DNA from: a bacterium
GTDB taxonomy: Bacteria; Orphanbacterota; Orphanbacteria; Orphanbacterales; Orphanbacteraceae
DNA length: 64,000 bases
NCBI GenBank assembly: GCA_025782575.1
Contig: JALGYY010000043.1
Coordinates: forward strand, 204,501-268,500
Direction of reading: 5' to 3'
The notes below the pieces were generated by a model, which saw only the letters and a list, made by a program, of their open reading frames with translations, did not search any database and had not been told where the DNA came from. The translations under genes and the position numbers were made by a program. Shown here piece by piece: positions 17,601-25,541 of the stretch (its first letter is position 1; every line of letters begins with the position of its first letter).

Positions 17601-17804
17601 CACAACCCGTGTGGAGGCGTGGTGAATTCCCGGGTGGGCGTTGGCGGTCGGCGGCCCCTCATAGAAGACAAAACGGGGTGCTCCCTCGCGCAGTTCCACA
17701 CTCTTCCGGAAGATCTCCCGTTCCTTCCAGAACAGCAGGATCTCTTCTTCCCGTTCGGGCGCCCGTTTCTCACTCGGTTTGGTAAATTTCTGTTTTTTAT
17801 TCAT
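14640..17804 (-). CDS. ileS: Isoleucyl-tRNA synthetase, IleS2 type
   Basis: A 1054-aa class I synthetase charging tRNA-Ile. The HIGH-equivalent motif is in PPTANAHPGIHHASTR (about residues 51-66) and KMSKS is in GKKMSKSKGN (near 596). The editing (CP1) domain lies between, with WTTTPWTLPSN. The form 'PGIHHAS' instead of 'PHLGHA', the length above 1000 and the long C-terminal region without the typical bacterial IleS1 zinc finger place it in the eukaryote-like IleS2 class, which in other bacteria is associated with mupirocin resistance. The gene stands 29 bases upstream of the dksA-like gene and 41 bases after the divIVA-like gene. Confidence 0.97.
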   Translation of the reverse strand: MNKKQKFTKPSEKRAPEREEEILLFWKEREIFRKSVELREGAPRFVFYEGPPTANAHPGIHHASTRVVKDLACRYWTMKGRQVIRKAGWDTHGLPVELEVEKELGMKSKSEVEAFGVGPFNKKCRDRVFRFAEEWERMSDRIGFWVDMKDPYITLDNDYIETVWHILQSFWKSDKIYKGHKVIPYCPRCGTPLSSHEVALGYADVKDPSITVRMKHSERENTSFLVWTTTPWTLPSNAAIAVAAKETYVVVESEGERLILAEARLSACFGEESAPKIIEKMKGSDLVGQRYERLFSFADENESAWKVIAADFVSLEEGTGIVHMAPAFGEDDYKVGLTEGLPIINLVDDAGNFKPEVTPWAGRFVKDADPDIVSDLNDRGLLFRHETIEHSYPHCWRCASPLLYYARESWFIRTTAMRQEMLENNAGIHWVPAEVGANRLGRWLENNVDWALSRNRYWGTPLNVWECDGCDERDCVGSIAELREKAGNLPEPIDLHRPWIDEISWACAKCGGTMERVPEVIDVWFDSGCMPYAQYHYPFESDGRFESQFPADFIAEAIDQTRGWFHSMLAVATHMSGESSYKTCFVLGHIQDEEGKKMSKSKGNAVDPWDVLRIHGADALRWYLFWASPLHLPRRFSLDALREIGHKFLDTLRNTYSFFVLYASLDEFVPHPTDRVESGRTRIDRWILSRLHTTVREVDSQMASYDLNRAARLIQEFVVDDLSNWYVRRNRRRFWKSEMDDEKRAAFETLYDCLETIARLAAPMIPFQSEVLYLGLVTPFQSEAPESVHLADYPVADEAMIDEGLERSMALAREAVNLGRAIRMRKTIKTRQPVSEILVIVRDVDRPGLMDLEDVIANELNTRKLDFRSDGADLLGFVAKPLFPAFGPLFGKQAKGVGNAIRNLSSDLIRTIREKGEATVEIEGESVLLKIDYMDVEERAVAPYEMENGDRLAVFLNTELDEDLLQEGFAREMVNKIQFMRKDAGFDVVDRIQVVYGGSERLIAAITRHADTIRADTLSVSLETGEPDGDSAREWDLNGEAAVVSIARVSEERV

Positions 17805-17845
17805 ATCATCAGAGTTGGGTAATTCATACCTGGATGGAGAAAGTA

Positions 17846-18541
17846 CTAAGAAGTCTCTTCGTGTGTCGTTTCCGGCCTGTCCTCTGCAGCCTGCTCCCGA
17901 TTCACGGGGACTCCGTATTCAGGGTCACCGATTGACAGATCTGCAACGGTCTCCGCCACGACATTCCGTTCAGGCTGATCCGGTTCGTGAATCAGGGCCG
18001 CGCTCTTCGTCCCGGATCTGTCGTCAGCATCGCCCCGCTCAAACAGCTCCCTCTGAATCTCTTCGAGCCGTCTCAGATTGTCCTCGTCTTCGAACTCTAC
18101 CTGCTTCAGGTCGAGCATGCGAAGCTGAGTTTCCACAAGGAGCCGGAACCGGGTGACGTAATCCCGCCTCTGCCGTGCCAGATCGAGAAGATCATTCTGC
18201 ACACCACCGAGAATTCCCCTTGCCGACTCGACCGATCGCTGGGCACGATGCTGTGCATCTCTCAAGGTGATCTCCACTTCCTTGTCGGCGTTCTGCTTCG
18301 TCTCCCTTGCGACTTTTTCGGCTGTGACCAATGCATTCCGAAGTGCCTCTTCGATCTTCTGATAATTCTCCACCTGGACATCCATCGCACTCAGTTGATC
18401 ACGCAGAGTACGATTCTCATGGTGGAAGTCCTCCACCTGTGAGGCGATCAATTCGAGAAAAGCGTTCACCTCATGCTCATCATAGCCGCGCAGAGTTTTA
18501 CGAAAGACCTGCTTCCGAATGTCGAGTGCGGAGATTTTCAC
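17846..18541 (-). CDS. DivIVA-domain coiled-coil protein
   Basis: A 231-aa protein when started at the GTG at 18541, which has AAGGAG 8 bases upstream and puts the DivIVA signature right at the N terminus: ISALDIRKQVFRKTLRGYDEHEVNAFL. A longer in-frame start adds 12 residues without support. A long coiled coil follows to about residue 170, then an acidic tail. DivIVA proteins bind curved membrane at poles or septa and organise growth or division. Position next to ileS, yggT and yggS matches the dcw-adjacent order seen in many bacteria. Confidence 0.88.
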   Translation of the reverse strand: MKISALDIRKQVFRKTLRGYDEHEVNAFLELIASQVEDFHHENRTLRDQLSAMDVQVENYQKIEEALRNALVTAEKVARETKQNADKEVEITLRDAQHRAQRSVESARGILGGVQNDLLDLARQRRDYVTRFRLLVETQLRMLDLKQVEFEDEDNLRRLEEIQRELFERGDADDRSGTKSAALIHEPDQPERNVVAETVADLSIGDPEYGVPVNREQAAEDRPETTHEETS

Positions 18542-18645
18542 GGCGTACTCCTTTGCGAGGGCACTAGCACGGCCCACGAATTCAAGCCATCACAATAGCC
18601 GATCGGCTCCTTCCCGCCAAGGGAAAAGCTCGTGAGATATCAAGG

Positions 18646-19233
18646 CTAGAGGAGGAGCGACCTGATGGCGTTCTTCACGAAACCGAGTAGAAAGAAGAGC
18701 ACGATCGGCGAGAAATCGATCCCGCCGAAAGAGGGCAGAAGGCCCCGGAAGATGGCCAGAATAGGCTCTGTCGTGTCGTAAACAAACCGGGTGATCTTAC
18801 CCCCTGCATTATAACCGACCCGTATCCATGAAAAGAGAATCCGCAAGATGACGAGCGTCGTGAAGATTGAGACAGCGCCGTACATAAGGTATCCGAGCGC
18901 CTGGATCGGAGCCCCGGCCATCAGGCCGCCTAAGAACCCGAAGAGCGATGCCAGAAGGTCGTCCACAATTCCGAGGAAGAAGTAGGCGACGAGCATAGCC
19001 GCGAATATCGATAGGATCGCGGCTACGGCGAGCGACGTGCCGTAGGGAAGCATGGAGTGGATAGGCAGGACGATCGGGTCGGTCAGGCGGGATAGCCGCG
19101 ACAGAAGGGACTCCGTTCCCAATTGCGTTCGGGGGGGCATGAAAAGCCGCACGACGAGCAGAAGAATGAGCGCGATCGTGACGTATTGAACTGTCGTATG
19201 CAGCAGGGGGCGGACGATCGAAAAGGCTTCCAT
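18646..19233 (-). CDS. YggT-family membrane protein
   Basis: A 195-aa protein with two YggT-type repeats. Each has a hydrophobic helix, a loop with 'R-L-x-x-P-I' or 'TEPILAIFRGLLP', and a second helix. The most typical stretch is TLVILRILFSWIRVG...FVYDTTEPILAIFRGLLP. The family is linked to osmotic stress tolerance and cell division gene clusters, but its biochemical role is unsettled. It sits between yggS and the divIVA-like gene, the classic order. Confidence 0.9.
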   Translation of the reverse strand: MEAFSIVRPLLHTTVQYVTIALILLLVVRLFMPPRTQLGTESLLSRLSRLTDPIVLPIHSMLPYGTSLAVAAILSIFAAMLVAYFFLGIVDDLLASLFGFLGGLMAGAPIQALGYLMYGAVSIFTTLVILRILFSWIRVGYNAGGKITRFVYDTTEPILAIFRGLLPSFGGIDFSPIVLFFLLGFVKNAIRSLLL

Positions 19234-19274
19234 CTCTTCTCCTCTAATGGTCCCCGAAATGTCTTACGTGGTGG

Positions 19275-19967
19275 TCAGGCTCGCTGTCCGAAGATGGCAC
19301 TTCCCACGCGCACGATTGTGGCGCCCTCTTCGATCCCGATCTCGAAATCGCCCGACATTCCCATCGATAGATGCTTGATTTCGATCCCGGTGATGGGACG
19401 CGCGTTTATCTCCTCCGCCCCTTCCCGAAGTCTCCGGAACGCGGAGCGAATTTCTTCGCGATCATCTGTAAGCGGTCCGATTGTCATAAGGCCTTCCACT
19501 TTTATCCCTTCGAGAGGAGCAATCTCCTCGAGAACGGCTCGAAGAACGTCCGGCGCCAGGCCGGATTTCGACGCTTCGCCACTCACATTCACTTCTACGA
19601 GTACCGGAATCGTTCGCCCGAGGGCCTCTGCCCTCCTGGAGACGGCGCCCGCCAACCGGACACTATCGATCGAGTCGATTCGATCGAAGAGTTCGACGGC
19701 CCGGCCTGCCTTGTTCCTCTGCAGATGTCCGATCAGATGGCGTACCGGACCTTCCCGGACCTCATCGAATTTGTCCCGCGCTTCCTGTACTCGATTTTCG
19801 CCGATCGCAGTGACCCCCGCCTCAATCGCCTCATTGATCCGAGCGGGAGAAATCGTCTTCGTAACGGCCACGAGAAGAATCTCACCAGGATTCCTTCCGG
19901 TCCGATCCGCCGCTGCCGCAATTCTGGCTTCGACGGCACGCAATCGTTCTTTCACGCTCTCGGCCAT
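19275..19967 (-). CDS. yggS: YggS/PLPBP pyridoxal-phosphate homeostasis protein
   Basis: A 230-aa single-domain alanine-racemase-like TIM barrel. LLVAVTKTIS carries the PLP-binding Lys (K37). IGENRVQEARDKF, HLIGHLQRNKAG, LVEVNVSGEASKSG and LSMGMSGDFEIGIEEG...RVGSAIFG are the remaining family blocks. The protein binds PLP without known catalysis and keeps vitamin B6 and amino-acid pools balanced. Length is normal. Confidence 0.96.
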   Translation of the reverse strand: MAESVKERLRAVEARIAAAADRTGRNPGEILLVAVTKTISPARINEAIEAGVTAIGENRVQEARDKFDEVREGPVRHLIGHLQRNKAGRAVELFDRIDSIDSVRLAGAVSRRAEALGRTIPVLVEVNVSGEASKSGLAPDVLRAVLEEIAPLEGIKVEGLMTIGPLTDDREEIRSAFRRLREGAEEINARPITGIEIKHLSMGMSGDFEIGIEEGATIVRVGSAIFGQRA

Positions 19968-19997
19968 CCCCTCCTCCTCATCGGGACCGATCGCAGG

Positions 19998-21230
19998 TTA
20001 GCACCCGCCCCCTGCGCCTGCAACGGATTTGGAAGTCACCCGGGCGATCAGCCCTTTCAAGTACTCGGACTCGGGGAAGTGCAGATCCACGGGATGATCA
20101 GGCGGTTGGGACAGGCTCTCCAGAATCTGAACACATTTTCCGGCATCGGCCGCAGCCCAGGCAACGATTTCATGAAAAGAATCACGCTTCAAACCGCCTG
20201 AACAGGAAAAGGTCGCGAGCAGGCCTCCCGGCCTCAGAAGCTTCATCGCCGACAGATTGATATCTTTGTACGCGCGGGCCCCTTTCTCGGAGTGAGCGCG
20301 AGTCGGAGCAAGTTTGGGAGGATCGATTACGATGAGATCGTATTCCTCCCCCTTGTTCCGTAGTTGCCTCAGCACCTCGAACGCGTTTCCCCGAATGAAT
20401 TCGGCCGACCGTCCTTCCAGGGAGAGGCGGGCGACATCGAGTGCGCCTGCAGCGGAGTCGACCAGAGTGGCGCTCTTCGCGCCCCCTTCAAACGCCTCCC
20501 TGGCAAAACCGCCCGTAAAGCAGAAGACATCAAGCATTTTCGCGCCGGCTGCATAGGCGGCGACTCGCTTTCGATTGTACCGCTGATCCAGAAACGCTCC
20601 TGTCTTCTGGCCTCCGGCGATCCGGACGGGATGAGGGACCCCTGACAAGTCGATAATCAATGTTTCAGGCGGCTCCATGCCGGCAACCAGGACGCACCGC
20701 GATGAGAGTCCTTCCAGAGCGCGCACCTCAGCGTCACTCCGCTCGTAGATTCCCCGAGGGGCGTACATTTCATCAAGCAGCCGGACCAGCCGGTCCCGAT
20801 TCCGTTCCATCCCTGCGCTTGCGACCTGCAGAACGAGATAATCCCCATATCGGTCGACCACCAGCCCGGGAAGGCCGTCCGACTCTCCGAACACAAGGCG
20901 GCATGCACGATCCCAATCTGCGGGACAGGCCAGTCGCCGAAGCTCCCGGGCACTCTCCAGCTTCTCACGCCACCAGTCGTCGCAATCGGGCCGGGCCCTC
21001 TTCCGTCGATCCAGAATCCTCACTCGAATTCGCGACTCGGGACTCCACTGTCCCCACGCGAGAAAATGCCCCTCTCCGTCAATGACGTGTACAAGGTCGC
21101 CCGGCTCCGCCTCCCCTTCGATCGAGCCGACGGCGCCCGAGAAAATCCAGGGATGATTGCGTTCCCGAACGCTTCTCTTTCTCTTTTTGAGGACCACACG
21201 AGGGGTTCTGGTGTGCAAGTTAGAGTTCAT
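19998..21230 (-). CDS. rlmI: RlmI-like class I rRNA (cytosine-C5) methyltransferase
   Basis: A 410-aa SAM-dependent methyltransferase. An N-terminal PUA domain (KKRKRSVRERNHPWIFSGAV, residues 15-80) precedes the EEHEE-like region (RRLACPADWDRACRLVFGESDGLPGLVVDRY). The Rossmann fold follows with the SAM site MLDVFCFTGGFA (about 237-248). The catalytic region is LIVIDPPKLAP, and FSCSGGL holds the later Cys. RlmI methylates a cytosine of 23S rRNA in E. coli; target identity here is inferred from family. It is the first gene of the long minus-strand block and is divergent from the following plus-strand gene. Confidence 0.9.
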   Translation of the reverse strand: MNSNLHTRTPRVVLKKRKRSVRERNHPWIFSGAVGSIEGEAEPGDLVHVIDGEGHFLAWGQWSPESRIRVRILDRRKRARPDCDDWWREKLESARELRRLACPADWDRACRLVFGESDGLPGLVVDRYGDYLVLQVASAGMERNRDRLVRLLDEMYAPRGIYERSDAEVRALEGLSSRCVLVAGMEPPETLIIDLSGVPHPVRIAGGQKTGAFLDQRYNRKRVAAYAAGAKMLDVFCFTGGFAREAFEGGAKSATLVDSAAGALDVARLSLEGRSAEFIRGNAFEVLRQLRNKGEEYDLIVIDPPKLAPTRAHSEKGARAYKDINLSAMKLLRPGGLLATFSCSGGLKRDSFHEIVAWAAADAGKCVQILESLSQPPDHPVDLHFPESEYLKGLIARVTSKSVAGAGGGC

Positions 21231-21343
21231 GACCAGTCAGTATAGTAGGGCGGATCGATCGCAGGGTGACTTTTCCCCCACTCCTCCGCTATGGTGCAAA
21301 CGGCTTCGGGGGGAGTCGGCGTCCACGCCGCCTCCCCGCGGGG

Positions 21344-21360
21344 CCTCCCTCAGGGAGGCA
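21344..21360 (+). promoter_or_regulatory. Hairpin sequestering a Shine-Dalgarno
   Basis: GCCTCCC and GGGAGGC form a perfect 7-bp hairpin with a 3-base loop. The right arm is the GGGAGG Shine-Dalgarno for the TTG start 5 bases downstream. Just before it is a CCCCGCGGGG palindrome. The structure would limit ribosome access, so initiation may be low or conditional. Confidence 0.45.
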
Positions 21361-21363
21361 ATT

Positions 21364-22632
21364 TTGCAGTCTTCTGAAACGCTATCTGAAGTTTCCGCCG
21401 CCTATCGAGTCCATCCGCTGCTCGACCCGAAGCTCCCGTCTCACCAGCCGGCAGTCGCCAAGATGTGGTTAACCGCCTACAAACGAATCAAGCGGGATCC
21501 GAGCGCCGAGCGCTATCTCAGCCGGGCCTATTCAATGGATCCGGGTGGGCCCGATGAGACTCTTCGTATTCTCGAGGGATTTTGCCGGGACGCCGATGTC
21601 TATCTGGATGATCTCTTGCGACTGCTGCCCGATGATGTCGTCCGGGAACTCCAGCCCCTTCCCGAAACACGCGAGGGGAACCAGCTTCGCCTGCTCTTTC
21701 TGACCACTTTCGAATCGAAGGACCCTCGAGTACGCTACGAAGCGCAGCGCAAGCTGTACCTCGCCAAATTGCTGTTTGATGTCGACCATTGCCGCTCGGT
21801 ACGAGATGCGCCCATGCACAAAGATAGCTTCGAGGCGTTGCTGGACGACGTTCTCTGGTCGGACGCCGTCAACGGAAAATCGGTGGAGATCTGCTGCCTC
21901 CTGCGGGAAAACGGAGACGGCGCGAGCCATCTGGATGTGGGAGTACCTCAATCCAGCGCGTCCCGGTGCTGGCGATTCGATGTCAGGCGCCTTCCCGGAC
22001 GGCGCGGGCGGCCGGACATCGAAGTCTATCATTATAAGAGCCGCTTCAAGAAGGACGCCACACCGGCGCCAGACCCGGAAGTGAAGACCGGCCTGTGGCA
22101 CATGCTCGAAAAGCCACGCTGGCCCCAGCTCGGGAGACGGAGCGGCTCGATCGTGAGTAAGATGATCCGCCGGGGGATCGACGATCCCCGCATGATCCAG
22201 GACCTGCTGGGCGCCATGTTCATCGTCGGCAGCCGAGCGGATGCCTACGCCCTCGAGCGGAGGCTGATCCATGGTCTCGGCGGGCCGTTCCGGTGGCGGG
22301 ACCGAGTCGATACGCTGGCCGGCGAAGGGGATCGCGAGTGGCTCGGTCAGCAGTCGTCCTCCGGATTCCGCGTGCTGAAGCAGATCGTCGATATCCTGGT
22401 GGATGATTCCGGCAAGGCGGCCCCCTACCTCTTCCCCGTGGAAATCCAGATCTATCCTGTAGAAGATTATCTGCGGACTCTTTACGACACTCACTTTGCA
22501 AGCCACACTTCTTACAAACGTCGGCAATTCCTGCAGGAACTGATGCCTCTTCTTTTCCCTGCGGAAATCTATGGGAAGGTCGTCCGCCGGCTCGCCGACG
22601 AGGCGAACGAAACGGGCGAAAACGGCGAATGA
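21364..22632 (+). CDS. Divergent RelA/SpoT-like nucleotidyltransferase-fold protein
   Basis: A 422-aa protein from the TTG at 21364, chosen for its GGGAGG 5 bases upstream. Longer readings run back into the opposite-strand rlmI gene. The first 200 residues are helical and not recognised. The C-terminal 170 residues follow the (p)ppGpp-synthetase order: SIVSKMIRRG (262-271), DLLGAMFIVGS with the expected metal-binding Asp (D280), then FPVEIQIYP with the expected catalytic Glu (about 360), and SHTSYKRRQFLQ. The usual 'DYI-x-x-PK-x-NGYQSLH' block is not evident, so alarmone synthesis cannot be assumed. It overlaps the GNAT gene by ATGA. Confidence 0.5.
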   Translation: MQSSETLSEVSAAYRVHPLLDPKLPSHQPAVAKMWLTAYKRIKRDPSAERYLSRAYSMDPGGPDETLRILEGFCRDADVYLDDLLRLLPDDVVRELQPLPETREGNQLRLLFLTTFESKDPRVRYEAQRKLYLAKLLFDVDHCRSVRDAPMHKDSFEALLDDVLWSDAVNGKSVEICCLLRENGDGASHLDVGVPQSSASRCWRFDVRRLPGRRGRPDIEVYHYKSRFKKDATPAPDPEVKTGLWHMLEKPRWPQLGRRSGSIVSKMIRRGIDDPRMIQDLLGAMFIVGSRADAYALERRLIHGLGGPFRWRDRVDTLAGEGDREWLGQQSSSGFRVLKQIVDILVDDSGKAAPYLFPVEIQIYPVEDYLRTLYDTHFASHTSYKRRQFLQELMPLLFPAEIYGKVVRRLADEANETGENGE

Positions 22633-23075
22633 GCCGGCCGGCGAATCAGATCCGGGAACTGAACCCTCAGGACTTTGACAGAGTCATCGCCCTCTGGAAG
22701 AAGGCCGGCCTCCACTCGCTGAAGCCCCACGGTAGAGACAGCCGTGACTCGTTCGAGCAACAGATTACTTCAGGGATCAGTTGTGTTCTGGGGCTGGAGC
22801 AGGGAGATCACCTGATCGGCGTGGTCACGACGAGTCATGACAGCCGGAAAGGTTGGATCAACCGACTGGCTATCGACCCGGCCGAGCGCCACAAGGGTTG
22901 GGCCCGGGCTCTTCTCAGCGCAGCCGAAGAGAAGCTCCGCTCTCAGGAAATCAGGATTATCGCCGCTTTGATCGAACCGGGAAACGAGCCGTCCTATCAT
23001 CTTTTTCAGAGCTCAGGCTACATTGAGTTCCCGGGCATGCGCTATCTCACTAAGCGGGAAAGTGATGATGTCTGA
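22629..23075 (+). CDS. GNAT-family N-acetyltransferase
   Basis: A 148-aa single-domain GNAT protein. The first strand and helix are IRELNPQDFDRVIALWKKAGL. The acetyl-CoA site is LAIDPAERHKGWARALLSAAEEKL, a variant of the Q/R-x-x-G-x-G/A loop in which the second Gly is Trp-Ala. The C-terminal part has SYHLFQSSGYIEF, typical of the last helix and strand. Substrate is unknown. The 4-base overlap with the RelA/SpoT-like gene suggests joint function. Confidence 0.85.
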   Translation: MSRPANQIRELNPQDFDRVIALWKKAGLHSLKPHGRDSRDSFEQQITSGISCVLGLEQGDHLIGVVTTSHDSRKGWINRLAIDPAERHKGWARALLSAAEEKLRSQEIRIIAALIEPGNEPSYHLFQSSGYIEFPGMRYLTKRESDDV

Positions 23076-23222
23076 TGGCTTATCGAATCGATTGAGCAAG
23101 AGGCGTCTCATGCGCATGGCGGCGCGGGAAACCGCTTGCCTCATATCCTGGTGAACTACCTTCGCAAACGTGCTATTCCCTTCTCTTAGTGTGACTGATA
23201 TCCGGCAACAAACGATTAACTC

Positions 23223-24479
23223 GTGGAAATGAGGAGAAAAGTGTCGGACAGCGAAAAGATACTTTTCTGCTATGTGAGCGGCATGGATGTTCGCCGGATC
23301 GATGAGGCGCGAACTCCGTTCCTGCATGCCTGGTTCGGGAACTACCCGCTGGCGCCGTTTCAGAATCTGCCGAGCAACGAACTTCTTCCGACGATGATTA
23401 CGGGTGTCGATCCCACGGTCCACGGCGTCTGGGGGGTGAAGCTGAAGGATGATTCGACTTCGAGCGGGTGGGAGCGTTTTCTCGATCGGATTCCGGATTC
23501 GGTGACCACCGGAGTGCAGTGCATTCTTCATCGACTGACAGGAGAGTTCGATCTCTCGGCGATCCCACCGGGAAGGCGTAGACGATTCGTGATCACGCGC
23601 ACGAAGTACAAGCGGCGAAGGGGCGAGCCCGACGCACTGGTGAACATCAATGGGGTCGACACTTTGTTCGGCATTCTGGGGCGAGAGAACTGCCGCTATC
23701 GCTTTCACGGATCGGAGAACCTGGACAAATTACTCACCACCTACGAACCGGGAGCATATGCTCTCGATCTTCTGGAACTCTACTCGCTCGATCGCTTTCA
23801 GCAATGGCACCTCGATCGGCCGGAGTCTGTGGACCGATACTATGGCCGGATCGACGATTGCCTTCGAGTACTGCACGACAAGTGTCGGCTGTCGGGGGTT
23901 ACCCTCCTCATTGTTTCCGACCACGGCCATGAAGCCATTTCGAATTCAATCGATCTCATGGAAGGGCTGCGCGGCCTCGGGCTGGAGAAAAGCGAATATA
24001 GTTACTTTCTTGAAGTATCGAGTGTGCGCCTCTGGTTCCACACAGAAGAAGCCCGCCGGAAAATCGGGGATTATCTGCGCAGACTCTCAGAGGGGACATT
24101 GATTCATTTCAGCGAGATGGAACGCTATTCGATCCCCCTTTCCGATTCCAGCTACGGCGAACTTTTCTTCTTCCTCCACCCCGGGCACATCTTCTTTCCG
24201 CACGATTTCCAGAACTCTCTTACCAATTTCTATTTCTCACTCTCCGATTCGATGCAGCGGGGGCGCTTCCTGAATCCGAGGCATCGGGGAAATCACGGGC
24301 ACCTGCCGCACTTCGATGCGGAGAAGTCGTTTGCGCTCCTTCTGGACGACCGCTTTACGTGCGCGGGGCACGATGGTCACGTGCTTGATATGGCTCCTAC
24401 TATCCTCTCTCTCCTCGGGCGACACGCACACCCCCCCATGACCGGACGCCCCCTGTTCGTACAGAAGGAGATCGAGTGA
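23223..24479 (+). CDS. Alkaline-phosphatase-superfamily (type I phosphodiesterase-like) enzyme
   Basis: A 418-aa cytosolic protein without signal peptide. ILFCYVSGMDVRRIDEARTPFL places a metal Asp after the first strand. 'NLPSNELLPTMITGVDPTVHGVWG' is the nucleophile region typical of type I phosphodiesterase/nucleotide pyrophosphatase folds, where a Ser or Thr attacks. LLIVSDHGHEAIS supplies Asp and His metal ligands, and AGHDGHVLDMAPTILSLLG a late His ligand. Targets in this family range from nucleotides to phosphonates, and a phosphotransfer to glycans is also possible. Three in-frame starts are possible (GTG 23223, ATG 23229, GTG 23241); the last has AGGAG closest. It overlaps the oxidoreductase gene by 4 bases. 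Confidence 0.8.
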   Translation: MEMRRKVSDSEKILFCYVSGMDVRRIDEARTPFLHAWFGNYPLAPFQNLPSNELLPTMITGVDPTVHGVWGVKLKDDSTSSGWERFLDRIPDSVTTGVQCILHRLTGEFDLSAIPPGRRRRFVITRTKYKRRRGEPDALVNINGVDTLFGILGRENCRYRFHGSENLDKLLTTYEPGAYALDLLELYSLDRFQQWHLDRPESVDRYYGRIDDCLRVLHDKCRLSGVTLLIVSDHGHEAISNSIDLMEGLRGLGLEKSEYSYFLEVSSVRLWFHTEEARRKIGDYLRRLSEGTLIHFSEMERYSIPLSDSSYGELFFFLHPGHIFFPHDFQNSLTNFYFSLSDSMQRGRFLNPRHRGNHGHLPHFDAEKSFALLLDDRFTCAGHDGHVLDMAPTILSLLGRHAHPPMTGRPLFVQKEIE

Positions 24480-25483
24480 AAACCGGTCTCGTCGGGTGTG
24501 GCCACATCGCTCATGCACACGTCCGCGCCATCAAGAAAGTTCGCGGAGTACGGATCGCCGGCGTCTGCGATATCGACGGGCAGGCCGCAGAACAATTTGC
24601 TCGTCAATATTCCATCCCCCACTGGTACTCCTGTCTGGATGATCTGATTCATGAGGAACGGCCGGGCGCTCTCCACATCCTGACTCCCCCCCAGACCCAT
24701 CTCGAAACTGCGCGAACCGGCCTGCAGGGTGGTTGTCACCTCCTGATCGAAAAGCCGTTAGCCATGTGCAAACGGGAATCCGAAGAGATCGCAACGGAAG
24801 CGCGATCCGCAAAGCTCCACGTAGCCGTCTGCCACAACTATCTGAACGTCCCCGCCTACTTGAAAGCCGGGCGATTGATAGACAAAGGCTTTGTGGGGAA
24901 AGTTGTTTCTGCCGAAGTCTACTGGCGGGGCTCATCTTCCGCGGTCGGGGACCGGTACGAATCCACGGAGTGGGTCAACAAGATGCCCGGTGGCCCGTTT
25001 CAAGAAATTGCGCCCCACTGCGTTTACATGTTGAGTGACGTTCTCGGCCCATTGACATTTTCATCGGCGTCGGTGCGGACCCGGGATGGCGAACTGAAAG
25101 CTCTTTACGAGTCAAAAAGCGGCCTTGCCTCAATGTCCATTTCCTTGCGGTCTAATCCGGTCCGCAAGGTTCTTCGCATTCATGGGACGGAAGCGTCTCT
25201 CCATGTCGACCTCAGTACGAGCACGCTCATCCGCCTCCGGGCGAAGAGAGACAGCATGCAATCCCGAACGACGGTCAATCTTCACCAGGCATTTCAGTGG
25301 GCGGCAGAGACCGGCATGAACATAGGACGCACGATTCTAGGCCGACTGCCACGGGGACACGAGTCACTGATTGCCGGGTTCTACTCTTCCCTCGCCCGGG
25401 GGGAGGCCCCTTTTCCCGACATCGAAAGCGGCATCTCGACCATAGCCGCTATCGATCCTCTATGGGAGGCACTTCGAAGATAA
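24476..25483 (+). CDS. Gfo/Idh/MocA-family NAD(P)-dependent oxidoreductase
   Basis: A 335-aa two-domain oxidoreductase. The N-terminal Rossmann fold starts with TGLVGCGHIAHAHV and has ALHILTPPQTHLETA and HLLIEKPLAMC with the conserved EKP lysine. The C-terminal domain includes GPFQEIAPHCVYML, with the active-site His region. These enzymes act on sugars, inositols or sugar-nucleotide derivatives. The GTG start lies inside the phosphatase stop (GTGA). With the phosphodiesterase gene upstream this suggests a small sugar- or glycoconjugate-related operon; the substrate cannot be named. Confidence 0.88.
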   Translation: MKTGLVGCGHIAHAHVRAIKKVRGVRIAGVCDIDGQAAEQFARQYSIPHWYSCLDDLIHEERPGALHILTPPQTHLETARTGLQGGCHLLIEKPLAMCKRESEEIATEARSAKLHVAVCHNYLNVPAYLKAGRLIDKGFVGKVVSAEVYWRGSSSAVGDRYESTEWVNKMPGGPFQEIAPHCVYMLSDVLGPLTFSSASVRTRDGELKALYESKSGLASMSISLRSNPVRKVLRIHGTEASLHVDLSTSTLIRLRAKRDSMQSRTTVNLHQAFQWAAETGMNIGRTILGRLPRGHESLIAGFYSSLARGEAPFPDIESGISTIAAIDPLWEALRR

Positions 25484-25541
25484 TGAAGGGGGCGAGGCCG
25501 GTCTGATCCTGCTATGCTCCGGCAATGCTGGAGTTCCCCCG

